A stretch of DNA of 64,000 nucleotides. It comes from Bacteriovoracaceae bacterium. GTDB lineage: Bacteria; Bdellovibrionota; Bacteriovoracia; Bacteriovoracales; Bacteriovoracaceae. The position numbers and the translations under genes were made by a program. The notes under the pieces are model-generated. The model had not been told where the DNA came from, did no database searches, and saw only the letters and a program-made list of their open reading frames with translations. Positions within the stretch are counted from its first letter, which is position 1, and every line of letters begins with the position of its first letter. The stretch is taken from the NCBI GenBank assembly GCA_028378565.1, contig JAONMX010000001.1:62001-126000 (forward strand), in the 5' to 3' direction. Positions 53,205 to 62,974 of this stretch are shown in pieces.

Positions 53205-54699
53205 TTAATCCAACAAAACTACCATTTGGATATACCTTCACATTTTTAATCTTGTCATTAAAAATCCAACTAATTTTGGGATGCCAAAGGTTGATATACG
53301 CATATTCTGTATTAATGATTCCCAAAGCCTCTTTTAAATACTTATTTTGGTCCTTGCGTACATTTGTTAAGCTTGCTTTATCAATAAGATTATCAACACT
53401 CTTATTAGTATAATATCCACGATTAGCACCTTTAGGTGGAATTTTATTCGAGTGGAAAACATATTCAATCATCCCACCATCAGTAAAACCTACCCACTGA
53501 CTAAGAACTATATCATAATCTCCAGACTTATAACTTCTCATAAATGTTCCCCATTCCTGAGTAAGTATTTCTACCTCAATTCCATTTTTCTTATAATAGT
53601 TCGCCAAGGTTTTAACAATTTCAAAGCTACTTTTAGAATTTGAAACCTTCCATGTAATTTTTAGGTTCTTATTGTCTTTAGACCAATTTCCAGAATTGTT
53701 TTTCTTATATCCCATTTCAATTAGTAGTTTATCGGCAGCCTTGGAGTTATAACCCTGCTTAGCTTCTTCATTATAAAGACCTTTAAAAGATGGCCCGAAC
53801 ATTCCTGTTGATGCAATGACTTGGTTCTTAAACTTAAATTTTACAATTTCATCAATCGGCAAATACATACCAAATGCTTGTTTCATTCTTTTATCTTTGA
53901 AAATTTCCTTTTTATGATTAAAGTTTATATAGACATAATTACTAGAACTTATTTCATAAAACTTTAAGCCTTTGCTATTTTTTTTCATCCATTCAATTTT
54001 CCTGGGCGAAAGTGTTGCAAGTGATCCATCAACTTCTTTATTGATTAGCTTTAGGGCCAGTGTAGTCTCATCTTTTACGACCTTAAAAACTATTTTATTA
54101 TTGTTATTAATATTCTGAAGAGTAATTGATAATGGAGACTCGTTTATAAGCTTAAAGTCTCCTGCACCTACAATTGATTTTAGACCTTTATAAGGTTGGT
54201 CAATCTTAATAATTTTGAATAAAACAAGGTTTGAAATATTATCAAGTCCATATTTTTTGTAAATTAACCTAAACTTATACTTACCTTGAATATCAACTTT
54301 CTCAATATTTCCGAAAGCAAATCTGAAGATAGACTTTATCTTATCTGTTTCAGTAAAATGCTCATGAGATTTTTTAACATTTTCGGCCGTTAGCTCAGTT
54401 CCATCCCAAAACTTCAAATTTTTTCGTAATTCAAAACTAACGATATGTTTGCCATCTTCAATTTTGTCGCTAAATGACTTACAGGCCATGCAAACTGTTT
54501 CCATCTGTCTGTTAAAATCGAGAAGAGATAAATGCATCAAGCGGTTAATGTTTTGACTGTTGGCATCTGTAGAGAAGAAAGGGCTTAAATTACTAGGGGC
54601 AGAGCCGATAGCAATATTAATTGAAGAAGACATTATCAAAGAAGGGTAACTTACTAATAATACGAGAAGATACCTATATAATGTATTACCTTTTTTCAT
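53185..54699 (-). CDS. Oligopeptide-type ABC solute-binding protein
   Basis: It has 504 residues: signal peptide (1-25, ending IMSSS), then an SBP family 5 fold (PSNLSPFFSTDANSQNINRLMHLSLLDF; FELRKNLKFWDGTELTAENVKKS; KQAFGMYLPIDEIVKFKF). No lipobox, no permease or ATPase gene nearby. Substrate is unknown (peptides or a nickel-like chelate are usual for the family). It is divergent from the uridine kinase gene with 74 bases between. AAAGGATGAT precedes the ATG. Confidence 0.82.
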   Translation of the reverse strand: MKKGNTLYRYLLVLLVSYPSLIMSSSINIAIGSAPSNLSPFFSTDANSQNINRLMHLSLLDFNRQMETVCMACKSFSDKIEDGKHIVSFELRKNLKFWDGTELTAENVKKSHEHFTETDKIKSIFRFAFGNIEKVDIQGKYKFRLIYKKYGLDNISNLVLFKIIKIDQPYKGLKSIVGAGDFKLINESPLSITLQNINNNNKIVFKVVKDETTLALKLINKEVDGSLATLSPRKIEWMKKNSKGLKFYEISSSNYVYINFNHKKEIFKDKRMKQAFGMYLPIDEIVKFKFKNQVIASTGMFGPSFKGLYNEEAKQGYNSKAADKLLIEMGYKKNNSGNWSKDNKNLKITWKVSNSKSSFEIVKTLANYYKKNGIEVEILTQEWGTFMRSYKSGDYDIVLSQWVGFTDGGMIEYVFHSNKIPPKGANRGYYTNKSVDNLIDKASLTNVRKDQNKYLKEALGIINTEYAYINLWHPKISWIFNDKIKNVKVYPNGSFVGLSEIRSE

Positions 54700-54773
54700 A
54701 TCATCCTTTTTTGAAATACCATTTTGTGCTAATTCTTATGAATAATTTCAACATGTTCCAAGGACTATGTCCA

Positions 54774-55403
54774 ATGAATATCATTGGTATCACTGGTGGC
54801 TCAGGCTCTGGTAAAACTACATTTGCAAGGAAGGTTTTAGCAAAAAACCAAGGTGAGATCTCTGTTATACATATGGACTCTTATTACCTATCAAAACTAC
54901 CAGCTCACCTTATCGATGAAAAAGGGAAAGCTAATTTTGATCATCCAGAGGCTTTTGATTGGGAGCTTTTAACCGATCACTTAATCAAATTAAAACAGGG
55001 TCTAAGTGTTCAGTCTCCTGTTTATGATTTTTATACAAGTACACGCTCAGAAAAAACAGTAACAACAACTCCAACAAAAATTGTACTGCTTGAAGGATTA
55101 TTTACAATTTTTAATGAAAATATAAGAGACCTCTTGGATATCAAAGTTTTTCTTCATGTAGAAAGTGATATACGATTTACTCGTAGACTTAATCGTGATG
55201 TTAAAGAACGAGGAAGATCACTAGAGAGTATTATTAACCAATACTATAAAACGGTAAGACCAATGCATTTAAAGTATTTAGAACCTCAAAAACAATATGC
55301 AGACTTTGTTGTTGGTGAAGAAACTGATGTAGCCGCAGATATCCTCGTTGCAAAAATTCATCAACTCCAGGGCTTTTTTAATGAACAACAAGCTTCCCAG
55401 TAA
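54774..55403 (+). CDS. udk: Uridine kinase
   Basis: Phosphorylates uridine and cytidine. It has 209 residues from the ATG at 54774, which begins NIIGITGGSGSGKTTFARK and is of usual length. Earlier in-frame starts (54621, 54738) would run into the divergent gene's leader. Walker A GGSGSGKTT, then SVIHMDSYYLS, NFDHPEAFDWELL, PVYDFYTSTR and RLNRDVKERGRS. AAGGA lies nine bases before the ATG. Confidence 0.88.
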   Translation: MNIIGITGGSGSGKTTFARKVLAKNQGEISVIHMDSYYLSKLPAHLIDEKGKANFDHPEAFDWELLTDHLIKLKQGLSVQSPVYDFYTSTRSEKTVTTTPTKIVLLEGLFTIFNENIRDLLDIKVFLHVESDIRFTRRLNRDVKERGRSLESIINQYYKTVRPMHLKYLEPQKQYADFVVGEETDVAADILVAKIHQLQGFFNEQQASQ

Positions 55404-57021
55404 AACCTCTTTTAAAATAACTCCATTAGGTGGCCTACAACAAATTGGATCTAATATGATATTAGTAGAGAGTAGTTCTACTAATGTCATTATCGACTGC
55501 GGGATTCTCTTTCCAACTGAAGGACATCTTGGAATAAATTATCTCATTCCTGATCTTAATTATATCTCAGATATTAATATTGATGCCCTCATTATTACTC
55601 ATGGTCATGAGGATCATATCGGAGCTATTACTCATTTTATAGATCGCTTTCCAAATGTTCCGATATACACAAGTGACTTTACGGCACTTCTTATTAGGAA
55701 AAAAATTAATGAATTAAAAATATCAAAGAAATTAAATATCTATAAAGAAGAACATACTCTTTCTTTCGGTAATATTAGAGTTCATCCTGTCTCTGTTAAC
55801 CATTCGATTCCAGAAACTTTTGGTCTCTTTTTCCAAGATATAAATACCAATGAATCTTTTTTCTATTGTTCGGATTTTAAAATTGATGAGTCTTCTATTT
55901 ATGAGTCACCTTTTAATTTTGAAAAGTTAGTATCTCTCCGTAATAAAGCATCTCGTTTTTACTTGTTACCTGATTCAACAAATATAATATCAAGTAACCT
56001 TGAAACACCTAGCGAAACTTCGTTAATTGATTCCTTTAGTGATATTTTTTCATCTGATTATTCTCGTATCTTTATTACAACATTTAGCTCTAATATATGG
56101 AGAATTAAATCTATTATTCACGCTGCTACTCTTAATAATCTTAAAATTGTCTCCTATGGAAGAAGTTTTAAAAGTTATATAGCAATTGCAGTGGAAAATG
56201 GATTGATTACTCCTGATGAACTCAAGTCTTTTGCTACTGAGCAATCTATTGGTGATATTAATAAGAAGCATATTGTTCTTCTTTCTGGTTGCCAGGCAGA
56301 CTTTCGTTCCGCCCTTAGAAGAGTTGGTGGCGGGGAAGACAAGACCTATAAACCAAATAGTAATGATGTCTTTGTTTTTAGTAGCAAGGCCATTCCAGGT
56401 AATGAAAAAAATATTTCACTCTTAATGAATAAGATATCGGAATCTGGTGCAAAAATAATTACTTCCAGTGATATGCCAATTCACGTTTCTGGTCATCCTG
56501 GTCGCGATGACCTTTTAAATCTCTATGATAAAGTTTCTCCTGATTATATTTTTCCAATCCATGGAGAAAGCTTTTTTCTTCAAAGACATTGTGACTTTGC
56601 AGCTTCACATGGTTATAAATCTGATTGGTTAACCAATTATTCATCACTTCTACTTGGCGATGGTTACAAAATTCAATACCTTGATGAAGATTTTCTGCAT
56701 GATTCAATCCATGGAAAAAGAAAAGTTATTAATAGGGATCAATTACGGGAAAGAAGAAAAATTGCTGAACGTGGTTTAATTATAGTCAGCGAGTTTAAGA
56801 AAGGGTTCGAGATTACAACTCAAGGAATACCAGAAGTTGGTACTTTTGAAGGTGAAAATTTCAATACAGTAGATGAACTCTCTAAATCGTTCTCCCGTAT
56901 CCATGAAAAAATCTTTGAGATAGTGAAAGTTGAACTTCGAAGAGAAGTTGTAAAACTATTTGGTTATAAGCCTGAAGTTATTTTTCATACATACAAAAAG
57001 GCCTCCAAACAGGAGGCCTAA
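55381..57021 (+). CDS. rnj: Ribonuclease J
   Basis: 5'-3' exo/endoribonuclease, beta-CASP metallo-beta-lactamase. It has 546 residues from the ATG at 55381, which overlaps udk by 23 bases. Metal motif ITHGHEDHIGA (about 72), VNHSIPETFGLFF, a beta-CASP part with LLSGCQADFRSALRRV, and PIHVSGHPGRDDL (DHxSGHxxxxDL) plus FPIHGESFFLQRH. Its last codons contain the ftsZ terminator. Confidence 0.92.
   Translation: MNNKLPSKTSFKITPLGGLQQIGSNMILVESSSTNVIIDCGILFPTEGHLGINYLIPDLNYISDINIDALIITHGHEDHIGAITHFIDRFPNVPIYTSDFTALLIRKKINELKISKKLNIYKEEHTLSFGNIRVHPVSVNHSIPETFGLFFQDINTNESFFYCSDFKIDESSIYESPFNFEKLVSLRNKASRFYLLPDSTNIISSNLETPSETSLIDSFSDIFSSDYSRIFITTFSSNIWRIKSIIHAATLNNLKIVSYGRSFKSYIAIAVENGLITPDELKSFATEQSIGDINKKHIVLLSGCQADFRSALRRVGGGEDKTYKPNSNDVFVFSSKAIPGNEKNISLLMNKISESGAKIITSSDMPIHVSGHPGRDDLLNLYDKVSPDYIFPIHGESFFLQRHCDFAASHGYKSDWLTNYSSLLLGDGYKIQYLDEDFLHDSIHGKRKVINRDQLRERRKIAERGLIIVSEFKKGFEITTQGIPEVGTFEGENFNTVDELSKSFSRIHEKIFEIVKVELRREVVKLFGYKPEVIFHTYKKASKQEA
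56995..57018 (-). terminator. Terminator of ftsZ inside rnj 3' end
   Basis: Minus strand: GGCCTCC, loop TGTTT, GGAGGCC, then TTTTT. Perfect 7-bp stem, 26 bases after the ftsZ stop. The plus strand has no T-run here, so it acts on the ftsZ side. The same bases encode the last eight codons of RNase J. Confidence 0.85.
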
Positions 57022-57043
57022 TTGGGGGAAATGACAAAAACAA

Positions 57044-58573
57044 TTAAATATCTAATGGTCTCTGTCTATCTTGTGAATCTTTTTTCTCTTCTTTTCTTAA
57101 ATAAGAAGGACGATCAAGCTCTTCTTCATCAAAATTAATAAACCCTAGCTTTTCAGCAATTGATTTTGCTCTTGATGCTGTTCTTGCTGATTCTTGATCT
57201 CTATTTTTTGATGCTTCTCTTTGAGTTTCCCTCTGAGGTTCTCTTTGTGAGTCTCTAGCTGACTCTCTTTGAATTTGAGTTGATCCTTCACTGCTATTTG
57301 CTTCGTAATTAACAGCAGCTTCTTTAATAGATTTCATCAGGCTACTTGTTTCTTCTTTTTTAAGTTCTTGAGTAGCTTCTCTTTTTGGAGCTAACTCAAC
57401 TTCTTTTTCTTCTTCTAGCCAAAAGGTCTCTTCTTTTTTTGCGGCATCTCTTTCTAGATTTGTCGCTTGATCTCTTTGTGGCTCTCTTTCGTTTGTATAA
57501 GATACTGTTGATTCTTCAGACCTTGCTGTTATTGAATTGGTTGCATTTTCCTGCCTCCATTCCCTTTCTTTGTTTTGCTTAATATGACTTGTTGTCACTT
57601 TTTCTAAACCACCAAGTCCTGTCGCTACAACAGTTACTTTAATTTCATCTTCCATAGCATCATCAATGACTGTTCCAAAAATAATCTCTGCCTCTTCATC
57701 AGCTGCTTCCATTATTAAAGTTACCGCTTCATTTGTTTCGTGCATTGTAAGTGATTCATTACCCGTAATGTTAATGATGATTCCAGTAGCCCCATCAATT
57801 GAAATATCTTCAAGTAATGGTGAACTAATTGCTTCAGTTGCTGCTTTGATAGCTCTATCAGGACCTGTTGCATTTCCAGTTCCCATTAATGATAGACCCT
57901 TATTTTCCATTACTGTTTTTACATCAGCAAAGTCAGCATTAATATGACCTGTATTATTAATTAAATCAGAAATTCCTCTAACAGCATTTAATAATACTTC
58001 ATCCGCTTTTTTGAATGTTTCAACTAAAGACAGACTCTCGCCTGCAATGTAGAGAAGTCTTTGGTTTGGAATAGTGATGAGTGAATCAACATTTTCTTCT
58101 AGTACTTGAATTCCTGCATCGGCTTGTCTAAATCTTTTCTTTCCTTCGAAAAGAAATGGCTTAGTTACAACACCAACAGTAAGAATATCTAGTTCTTTAC
58201 ATAGTTTTGCAATGACTGGAGCTGCACCTGTTCCGGTACCGCCACCCATTCCGGCCGTAATAAAAACCATGTCTGAACCTTGAAGAACTTCTGAAAGTTT
58301 TTCATATTCATCTAAAGCAGCTTTTCTTCCAACTTCTGGATTAGCTCCTGCTCCTAGTCCTTTTGTTATTTCAACTCCAAGTTGAACTTTTGTTGGAGCC
58401 AAACTCGCACTTAGTGCTTGTGAGTCAGTATTGGCAACAATATATTCAACACCAGTAAGTCCTGATCGAATCATTGTGTTAACGGCATTACAACCGCCTC
58501 CGCCAATACCAATTACTTTAATTTTTGCGCCATTTTCGACGTGGCCTTCTTGCTCATTAGCGATCTCAAACAT
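57044..58573 (-). CDS. ftsZ: Cell division protein FtsZ
   Basis: Tubulin-like GTPase forming the Z ring. It has 509 residues, longer than usual (about 380-400). [14 protein letters not shown] (22-35), tubulin signature [13 protein letters not shown] (about 113), [15 protein letters not shown]. The extra length is a C-terminal linker (about 330-490) rich in Glu/Arg/Ser/Gln with recurring [14 protein letters not shown] units. It ends in [19 protein letters not shown] and SYLRKEE, the tail that binds FtsA. AGGGGG upstream is a strong ribosome site. It is followed by its own terminator. Confidence 0.95.
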   Translation of the reverse strand: MFEIANEQEGHVENGAKIKVIGIGGGGCNAVNTMIRSGLTGVEYIVANTDSQALSASLAPTKVQLGVEITKGLGAGANPEVGRKAALDEYEKLSEVLQGSDMVFITAGMGGGTGTGAAPVIAKLCKELDILTVGVVTKPFLFEGKKRFRQADAGIQVLEENVDSLITIPNQRLLYIAGESLSLVETFKKADEVLLNAVRGISDLINNTGHINADFADVKTVMENKGLSLMGTGNATGPDRAIKAATEAISSPLLEDISIDGATGIIINITGNESLTMHETNEAVTLIMEAADEEAEIIFGTVIDDAMEDEIKVTVVATGLGGLEKVTTSHIKQNKEREWRQENATNSITARSEESTVSYTNEREPQRDQATNLERDAAKKEETFWLEEEKEVELAPKREATQELKKEETSSLMKSIKEAAVNYEANSSEGSTQIQRESARDSQREPQRETQREASKNRDQESARTASRAKSIAEKLGFINFDEEELDRPSYLRKEEKKDSQDRQRPLDI

Positions 58574-58587
58574 ATTTTCCCCCTTAA

Positions 58588-59829
58588 TTAGAAAATTTCC
58601 TTGAAAACCGATCTGAGGGAGTCACCGAGTCTCCCAATCAAATCCATTTGATTGTTATTATTACTATTGTTATCTACGTACCCACTACTTTTTCTCTTTC
58701 CACTTTCTAGTAATAGACCTAGTACAGTAGAGAATTTTGGGTTTTGCATAATATTTGTCATTCCACCAAATGGAACAGGATATCCAATCTTAGTAGGGCG
58801 ATTTAATATATATTCTCCCATTTCACTAAGACCTTTAATCAAAGCACCACCACCTGTTAAAACGATACCGCCTGTAATTTCTTCAGATAAATTTTTATCA
58901 GCAATAATTTCTTTGATAATATCAAAAAGCTCTTCTGCTCTTGCACCAAGAACTTCTGCGACAACTGAAAGCTGAACTTCTCTTGCTTGAGTTCCACTTA
59001 AACCTTGAACTGTTATGTGAGCTGATTGATTTAATTTCTCACTCAGTACACTTCCGTGATTAATTTTTATTCTTTCTGCCTCAGCATGTGGAATCTTTAG
59101 TGCAACAGCAAGGTCGTTAGTGAAATGGTTTCCACCAACAGGAATAATTTGGGAGTGAATTAAAGATCCTTCCTTCCAAATTGCAATATCAGTAGTGCCT
59201 CCACCAATATCAACGAGAATAATTCCCATTTCTTTTTCTTCAATGGATAAAACGGCTTCGCTAGAAGCGATAGGCTGTAGAGTTATATGTTCTGCTTTGA
59301 TACCTGTTTGCTCAACACATTTTGCTAAGTTCTGAATCAGTGAAATTGATCCTGTTACAATGTGCACATGGACCTCTAATCGTACGCCGCACATACCGAT
59401 TGGATTCTTAATCCCTTGCGTGTTATCAACTCTAAACTCTTGAGGAATAACATGTATAATTTCTCTATCGGATGGAATGACTACTGCTTTTGCAGCTTCA
59501 AGAACTCTATCTACATCTTCTTGTGAAATTTCTTTATCTCTAACAGCAACAACACCTGAAGAATTAAAGCTATAAATATGACTTCCTGCTACACCAATTG
59601 TTGCTGACGAAATATTCACTCCGGCCATCAACTTTGCTTCCTCAATTGAGTTTTGAATCGACCTAACAGTTTTATCAATATTAACAACAGAACCTTTCTT
59701 TAACCCGTGACTCGGATGAGTTCCAATTCCAATAATTTCAATATCTGTAGGGGAGTGTTGAACACCAACAATCGTACATACTTTTGTAGTTCCGACGTCT
59801 AGACCAACAATAAGATTCTTTTCGCTCAT
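58588..59829 (-). CDS. ftsA: Cell division protein FtsA
   Basis: Actin-like protein tethering FtsZ to the membrane. It has 413 residues: [17 protein letters not shown] (phosphate 1), [33 protein letters not shown], and a C-terminal amphipathic tail ending [18 protein letters not shown] Ser/Asn-rich linker precedes the tail. The ATG is preceded by AAAGGA in a duplicated 12-base element. It is upstream of ftsZ by 14 bases. Confidence 0.95.
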   Translation of the reverse strand: MSEKNLIVGLDVGTTKVCTIVGVQHSPTDIEIIGIGTHPSHGLKKGSVVNIDKTVRSIQNSIEEAKLMAGVNISSATIGVAGSHIYSFNSSGVVAVRDKEISQEDVDRVLEAAKAVVIPSDREIIHVIPQEFRVDNTQGIKNPIGMCGVRLEVHVHIVTGSISLIQNLAKCVEQTGIKAEHITLQPIASSEAVLSIEEKEMGIILVDIGGGTTDIAIWKEGSLIHSQIIPVGGNHFTNDLAVALKIPHAEAERIKINHGSVLSEKLNQSAHITVQGLSGTQAREVQLSVVAEVLGARAEELFDIIKEIIADKNLSEEITGGIVLTGGGALIKGLSEMGEYILNRPTKIGYPVPFGGMTNIMQNPKFSTVLGLLLESGKRKSSGYVDNNSNNNNQMDLIGRLGDSLRSVFKEIF

Positions 59830-59830
59830 G

Positions 59831-59865
59831 AGATTCCTTTCTCAAATTAAGTTAGATTCCTTTCT
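59831..59865 (-). repeat. Duplicated ribosome-binding element before ftsA
   Basis: AGAAAGGAATCT (minus strand) occurs at 59854-59865 and 59831-59842, 23 bases apart. The near copy is the ribosome site of ftsA. The far copy has no start codon after it. murC carries a similar AAGGAATCT before its ATG. Confidence 0.6.
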
Positions 59866-59910
59866 AACAGCCCTTGCAGGTGGGCACAGCATTACACAAA
59901 AATTTTATGA

Positions 59911-60651
59911 TTAGTCATTAAACTTGACAACTACTTTCTTAGAATTTGTAAGATTTATAATTGCAGGCATCTTCTTCTTTGATTCCATGTAACTTACTAT
60001 TTTCTTTAGCTTTTCTACCTTTTCATCCCAGTCTTCCTTGCCGATGAAGACACTCGAAGGGCCCCCATTGATCGAAAGTATTATAGTTAAGTCTTTGTTA
60101 TCATTGAGAATAACTTCCGAAATCTTCTTTCTAAAGTTCTTACTCATCTTTTTGACAATATGCGAAACTTCTTTCTGAATATTCTTATCAATTTCACCCA
60201 CAGGGAGGGCAAAGTAGGGAAGTTGGCCTTTTAATTTTTTTTCAGTTCTCAGCAATACTTCGTATGTTGGATCAAATAATTCACCATTATCAACTAAAAT
60301 TGCTTCGTATGAATCAAGTCCATTCTCTTTATATATTTGAACTTTCATAAGTGGTTCAGGACATTCGTATTTAAAATGAAGGTCTTTTTTCATCGGATCA
60401 TATTCAATTTTGTAGTCAGTTACGAAATGTTTCTCATTAAGCTTTTCTGATACGATTCTTTCTTTAATCTTTCTTAATGACTTTGTTTTTTCAAATGTTT
60501 TTAGAAGCTTAAGCGTTAAAGTTCCTACTGTTCTACTAGGACAGCTTCCAAAAGTTGTTTTATATTTAATTTTTTCTTTTGGGACATAGCTTGTATGTCC
60601 TTGCTCAAGAGTAAGAAAAGAAATAATGAATAGAAGTATTGAATATCTAAT
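59911..60651 (-). CDS. ftsQ: Cell division protein FtsQ (probable ATT start)
   Basis: Bitopic divisome protein. The chain is 246 residues if begun at ATT (60651-60649). In this frame there is no ATG, GTG or TTG between the TAA inside murB and an ATG at 60393, which would leave 160 residues and delete the membrane anchor. AAGGG lies six bases before the ATT. The predicted start region (RYSILLFIISFLTLEQ) is a short membrane anchor. Then comes a POTRA-like part (LLKTFEKTKSLRKIKERI), and the beta domain AILVDNGELFDPTYEVLL with LPYFALP, typical of FtsQ/DivIB. Position between murB and ftsA supports it. Confidence 0.78.
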   Translation of the reverse strand: MRYSILLFIISFLTLEQGHTSYVPKEKIKYKTTFGSCPSRTVGTLTLKLLKTFEKTKSLRKIKERIVSEKLNEKHFVTDYKIEYDPMKKDLHFKYECPEPLMKVQIYKENGLDSYEAILVDNGELFDPTYEVLLRTEKKLKGQLPYFALPVGEIDKNIQKEVSHIVKKMSKNFRKKISEVILNDNKDLTIILSINGGPSSVFIGKEDWDEKVEKLKKIVSYMESKKKMPAIINLTNSKKVVVKFND

Positions 60652-60653
60652 TT

Positions 60654-61586
60654 TTAGCCCTTCGGGATTTTAACTTCTGTTTCAAACTTAATTCCAAACT
60701 GCCATTCCAAGACTTTATTTACTTTAGTAATTAACTCATTAACATCTTCAACACTTGAGTTACCAAAGTTTTCCATAAAGTTAGCATGCTTTGGACTAAC
60801 TCTTAATGAGTTAGTTTTAAATCCCTTCAGTCCTATTATATCTATAGCTTGCCCTGCCCTGCAAGTTTTCATTCCTATTTTAGATTTTAAGTTTTCATTT
60901 GAAACATAGTTTTTAAAAATACAGCCACAAGTAAACTCTTTTAAAGGTTGTGTTTTGTTTCGTAGGGCCAAATAACTTTTTATTTTTTCTGTTATGCTTG
61001 GATCAATACCTTTATGAGTAAGAGTTGCTTCAATTAAGATTTCACCTTCTCTTAAAAAATTATTTTTTCTGTATGAAAAATCAGATTCTTCAATAACATG
61101 CTCTCGAATATCACCATTTTTTGTCATAATTTTGACTGATTTAACAAGCTCACCAATTTCACCTAAATTAGTTCCTGCATTCATAAAAATGGCACCACCT
61201 AAGCTTGCAGGAATGCCCGTGAACACTTCCCATCCACTTATTCCATTCTTGGTAGCATGTGATGATAAAACAGCAAGAGAGACACTTGCAGGCAGTACAT
61301 ATTCATTTCTTGCAATAGATAAATAGTTCTTATCAAATTTGAAATCTAATTTTATAACGGGATTGTTTATTTTTACTGGAAGTAACTGATTAGCTCCCCA
61401 ACCAAGTATATTGTAGCTCAAATTATTCTTGGTAAAAACTTTCAAAAGTGAAGAAAGAGCCTCTACTGTGCTGACAACATAAAGGTCACCTACAGACTTT
61501 AGTCTCATTGTTGAGAACTTAGTTAAATCTTGATCTTCATATATTTTAAGATCATTAATATCTTTTACTTTATTTATTATTTTCAA
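60654..61586 (-). CDS. murB: UDP-N-acetylenolpyruvoylglucosamine reductase MurB
   Basis: FAD-dependent reduction in peptidoglycan precursor synthesis. It has 310 residues. STMRLKSVGDLYVVS, NILGWGANQLLP, GWEVFTGIPASLGGAIFMNAG (usual GIPGSVGG), DFSYRKNNF, CGCIFKNY (catalytic Ser replaced by Cys), and SPKHANFMENFGNSSVEDV with the end Glu in FETEVKIPKG. Overlaps murC by 17 bases. Confidence 0.95.
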   Translation of the reverse strand: MKIINKVKDINDLKIYEDQDLTKFSTMRLKSVGDLYVVSTVEALSSLLKVFTKNNLSYNILGWGANQLLPVKINNPVIKLDFKFDKNYLSIARNEYVLPASVSLAVLSSHATKNGISGWEVFTGIPASLGGAIFMNAGTNLGEIGELVKSVKIMTKNGDIREHVIEESDFSYRKNNFLREGEILIEATLTHKGIDPSITEKIKSYLALRNKTQPLKEFTCGCIFKNYVSNENLKSKIGMKTCRAGQAIDIIGLKGFKTNSLRVSPKHANFMENFGNSSVEDVNELITKVNKVLEWQFGIKFETEVKIPKG

Positions 61587-62958
61587 TAACCCAATCTCTT
61601 ATTTTTCTTCCAATAGAGCCAGCACCTAAAGTTATAACATGCACTTTCTCATTTTGAAGTAAGTTTAGTTTTTCAAACATTTCATCCATATTGCTTAAAG
61701 TTTCTATCAATTCAGGGTGAAGTTTATTTACATCATCTTTAAGTCTCTCAGAGTTTATACCAGTTAAAGGCTTTTCTGAAGCAGCGTAGATAGGTGCCAT
61801 ATAAACCTTATCTGCCAAATTAAAACAATGTAAAAATTGATTCCAACAGTCTCTTGTTCTGGTAAATCGATGAGGCTCAAAGAATACAACAACTCTCTCA
61901 TCTCCGACTTTGTTTCTCAGGGCCTTAATTGTTTTTTCAATTTCTGTTGGATGATGACCATAATCATCTATTAACTCGAAGCCATTTTTTTTCATAAGTG
62001 TTTGAAACCTACGACCAACACCTTGAAACTTTGATATTCCTAATCTAATTGTATCGAAGCCTAAACCAACTTTGTGAGCAATAGCAATGGCACCAAGAGA
62101 GTTTGATACATTATGATCTCCTGGAAGGTTTAAAGTTATTTCTTCGACCTTGTTACCTTCAAAATACAAATCATAAACTTGTATACCGTTCTCATATCTC
62201 AAATTACTTGCACAGTAATCAAACTCACTAGAATCATCTGAAATTCCAAATAAGACATACGGCTTCTTTAGTTTCTTTCTTAGTTCTAATACTTTTTCAT
62301 CATTGCCATTAAGAGCACAAAGACCATAAAAGGGCACTTTGTTAGCAAACTTAAGGAATGCCTTAAAAATATCTTCACTTGTTCCGTAGTGATCAAGATG
62401 ATCATCATCAATATTTGTAATAACAGAATAAAGAGGACTCAATAGTAAAAAGCTACCATCGGACTCGTCAGCCTCCGCGACAAAGTATGTTCCCGTTCCG
62501 ATGCTTGCATGGCCCTTTAAATTTTCTACAATTCCACCAATAGCATAAGTAGGGTTTAAGTTACTTTCTTTTAGTATTGTTGCCAGAATACTTGTTGTCG
62601 TTGTCTTACCATGAGTTCCCGCAATGGCGATTCCTTGCTTTAGGCGCATTATTTCTGCAAGCATTTCTGCTCTTCTTAAAAGAGGTATATTTTCTTTGTT
62701 CGCATAACTATATTCTGGATTTGATTGAGGAATTGCAGAGCTATAGACGACAATATTAGCATCTTTTATATTCTCTTCATTGTGACCTATATAAATCTCT
62801 GCACCTATTTTTTGAAGCTTTTCTGTATTGTGGGAAGGACTCATATCACTTCCGCTTACCTTATACCCCATGTGTATTAAAATCTCTGCAATACCAGACA
62901 TTCCAATTCCACCAACTCCAATAAAATGAATTTTAATTTTATGTGATTCTGCGTTCAT
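61570..62958 (-). CDS. murC: UDP-N-acetylmuramate-L-alanine ligase MurC
   Basis: Adds L-Ala to UDP-MurNAc. It has 462 residues. FIGVGGIGMSGIAEIL (12-26), AIAGTHGKTTTTSILATIL (ATP site, about 110), FVAEADESDGSFLLL, NIDDDHLDHYG, LPGDHNVSNSLGAIAIA, and FELIDDYGHHPTEI. AAGGAATCT lies just before the ATG. Directly behind ftsW, 16 bases apart, with no murG. Confidence 0.95.
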   Translation of the reverse strand: MNAESHKIKIHFIGVGGIGMSGIAEILIHMGYKVSGSDMSPSHNTEKLQKIGAEIYIGHNEENIKDANIVVYSSAIPQSNPEYSYANKENIPLLRRAEMLAEIMRLKQGIAIAGTHGKTTTTSILATILKESNLNPTYAIGGIVENLKGHASIGTGTYFVAEADESDGSFLLLSPLYSVITNIDDDHLDHYGTSEDIFKAFLKFANKVPFYGLCALNGNDEKVLELRKKLKKPYVLFGISDDSSEFDYCASNLRYENGIQVYDLYFEGNKVEEITLNLPGDHNVSNSLGAIAIAHKVGLGFDTIRLGISKFQGVGRRFQTLMKKNGFELIDDYGHHPTEIEKTIKALRNKVGDERVVVFFEPHRFTRTRDCWNQFLHCFNLADKVYMAPIYAASEKPLTGINSERLKDDVNKLHPELIETLSNMDEMFEKLNLLQNEKVHVITLGAGSIGRKIRDWVIENNK

Positions 62959-62974
62959 TTAGATTCCTTCAATA

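Noticed and set aside
54621..54773. Longer N-terminus for uridine kinase.
   Set aside because: The extra residues are hydrophobic noise running into the divergent gene; the start at 54774 fits family length and has a ribosome site.
59911..60393. A 160-residue protein beginning at ATG 60393.
   Set aside because: It would be FtsQ without its anchor and POTRA domain; the frame is open and protein-like up to the ATT at 60651.
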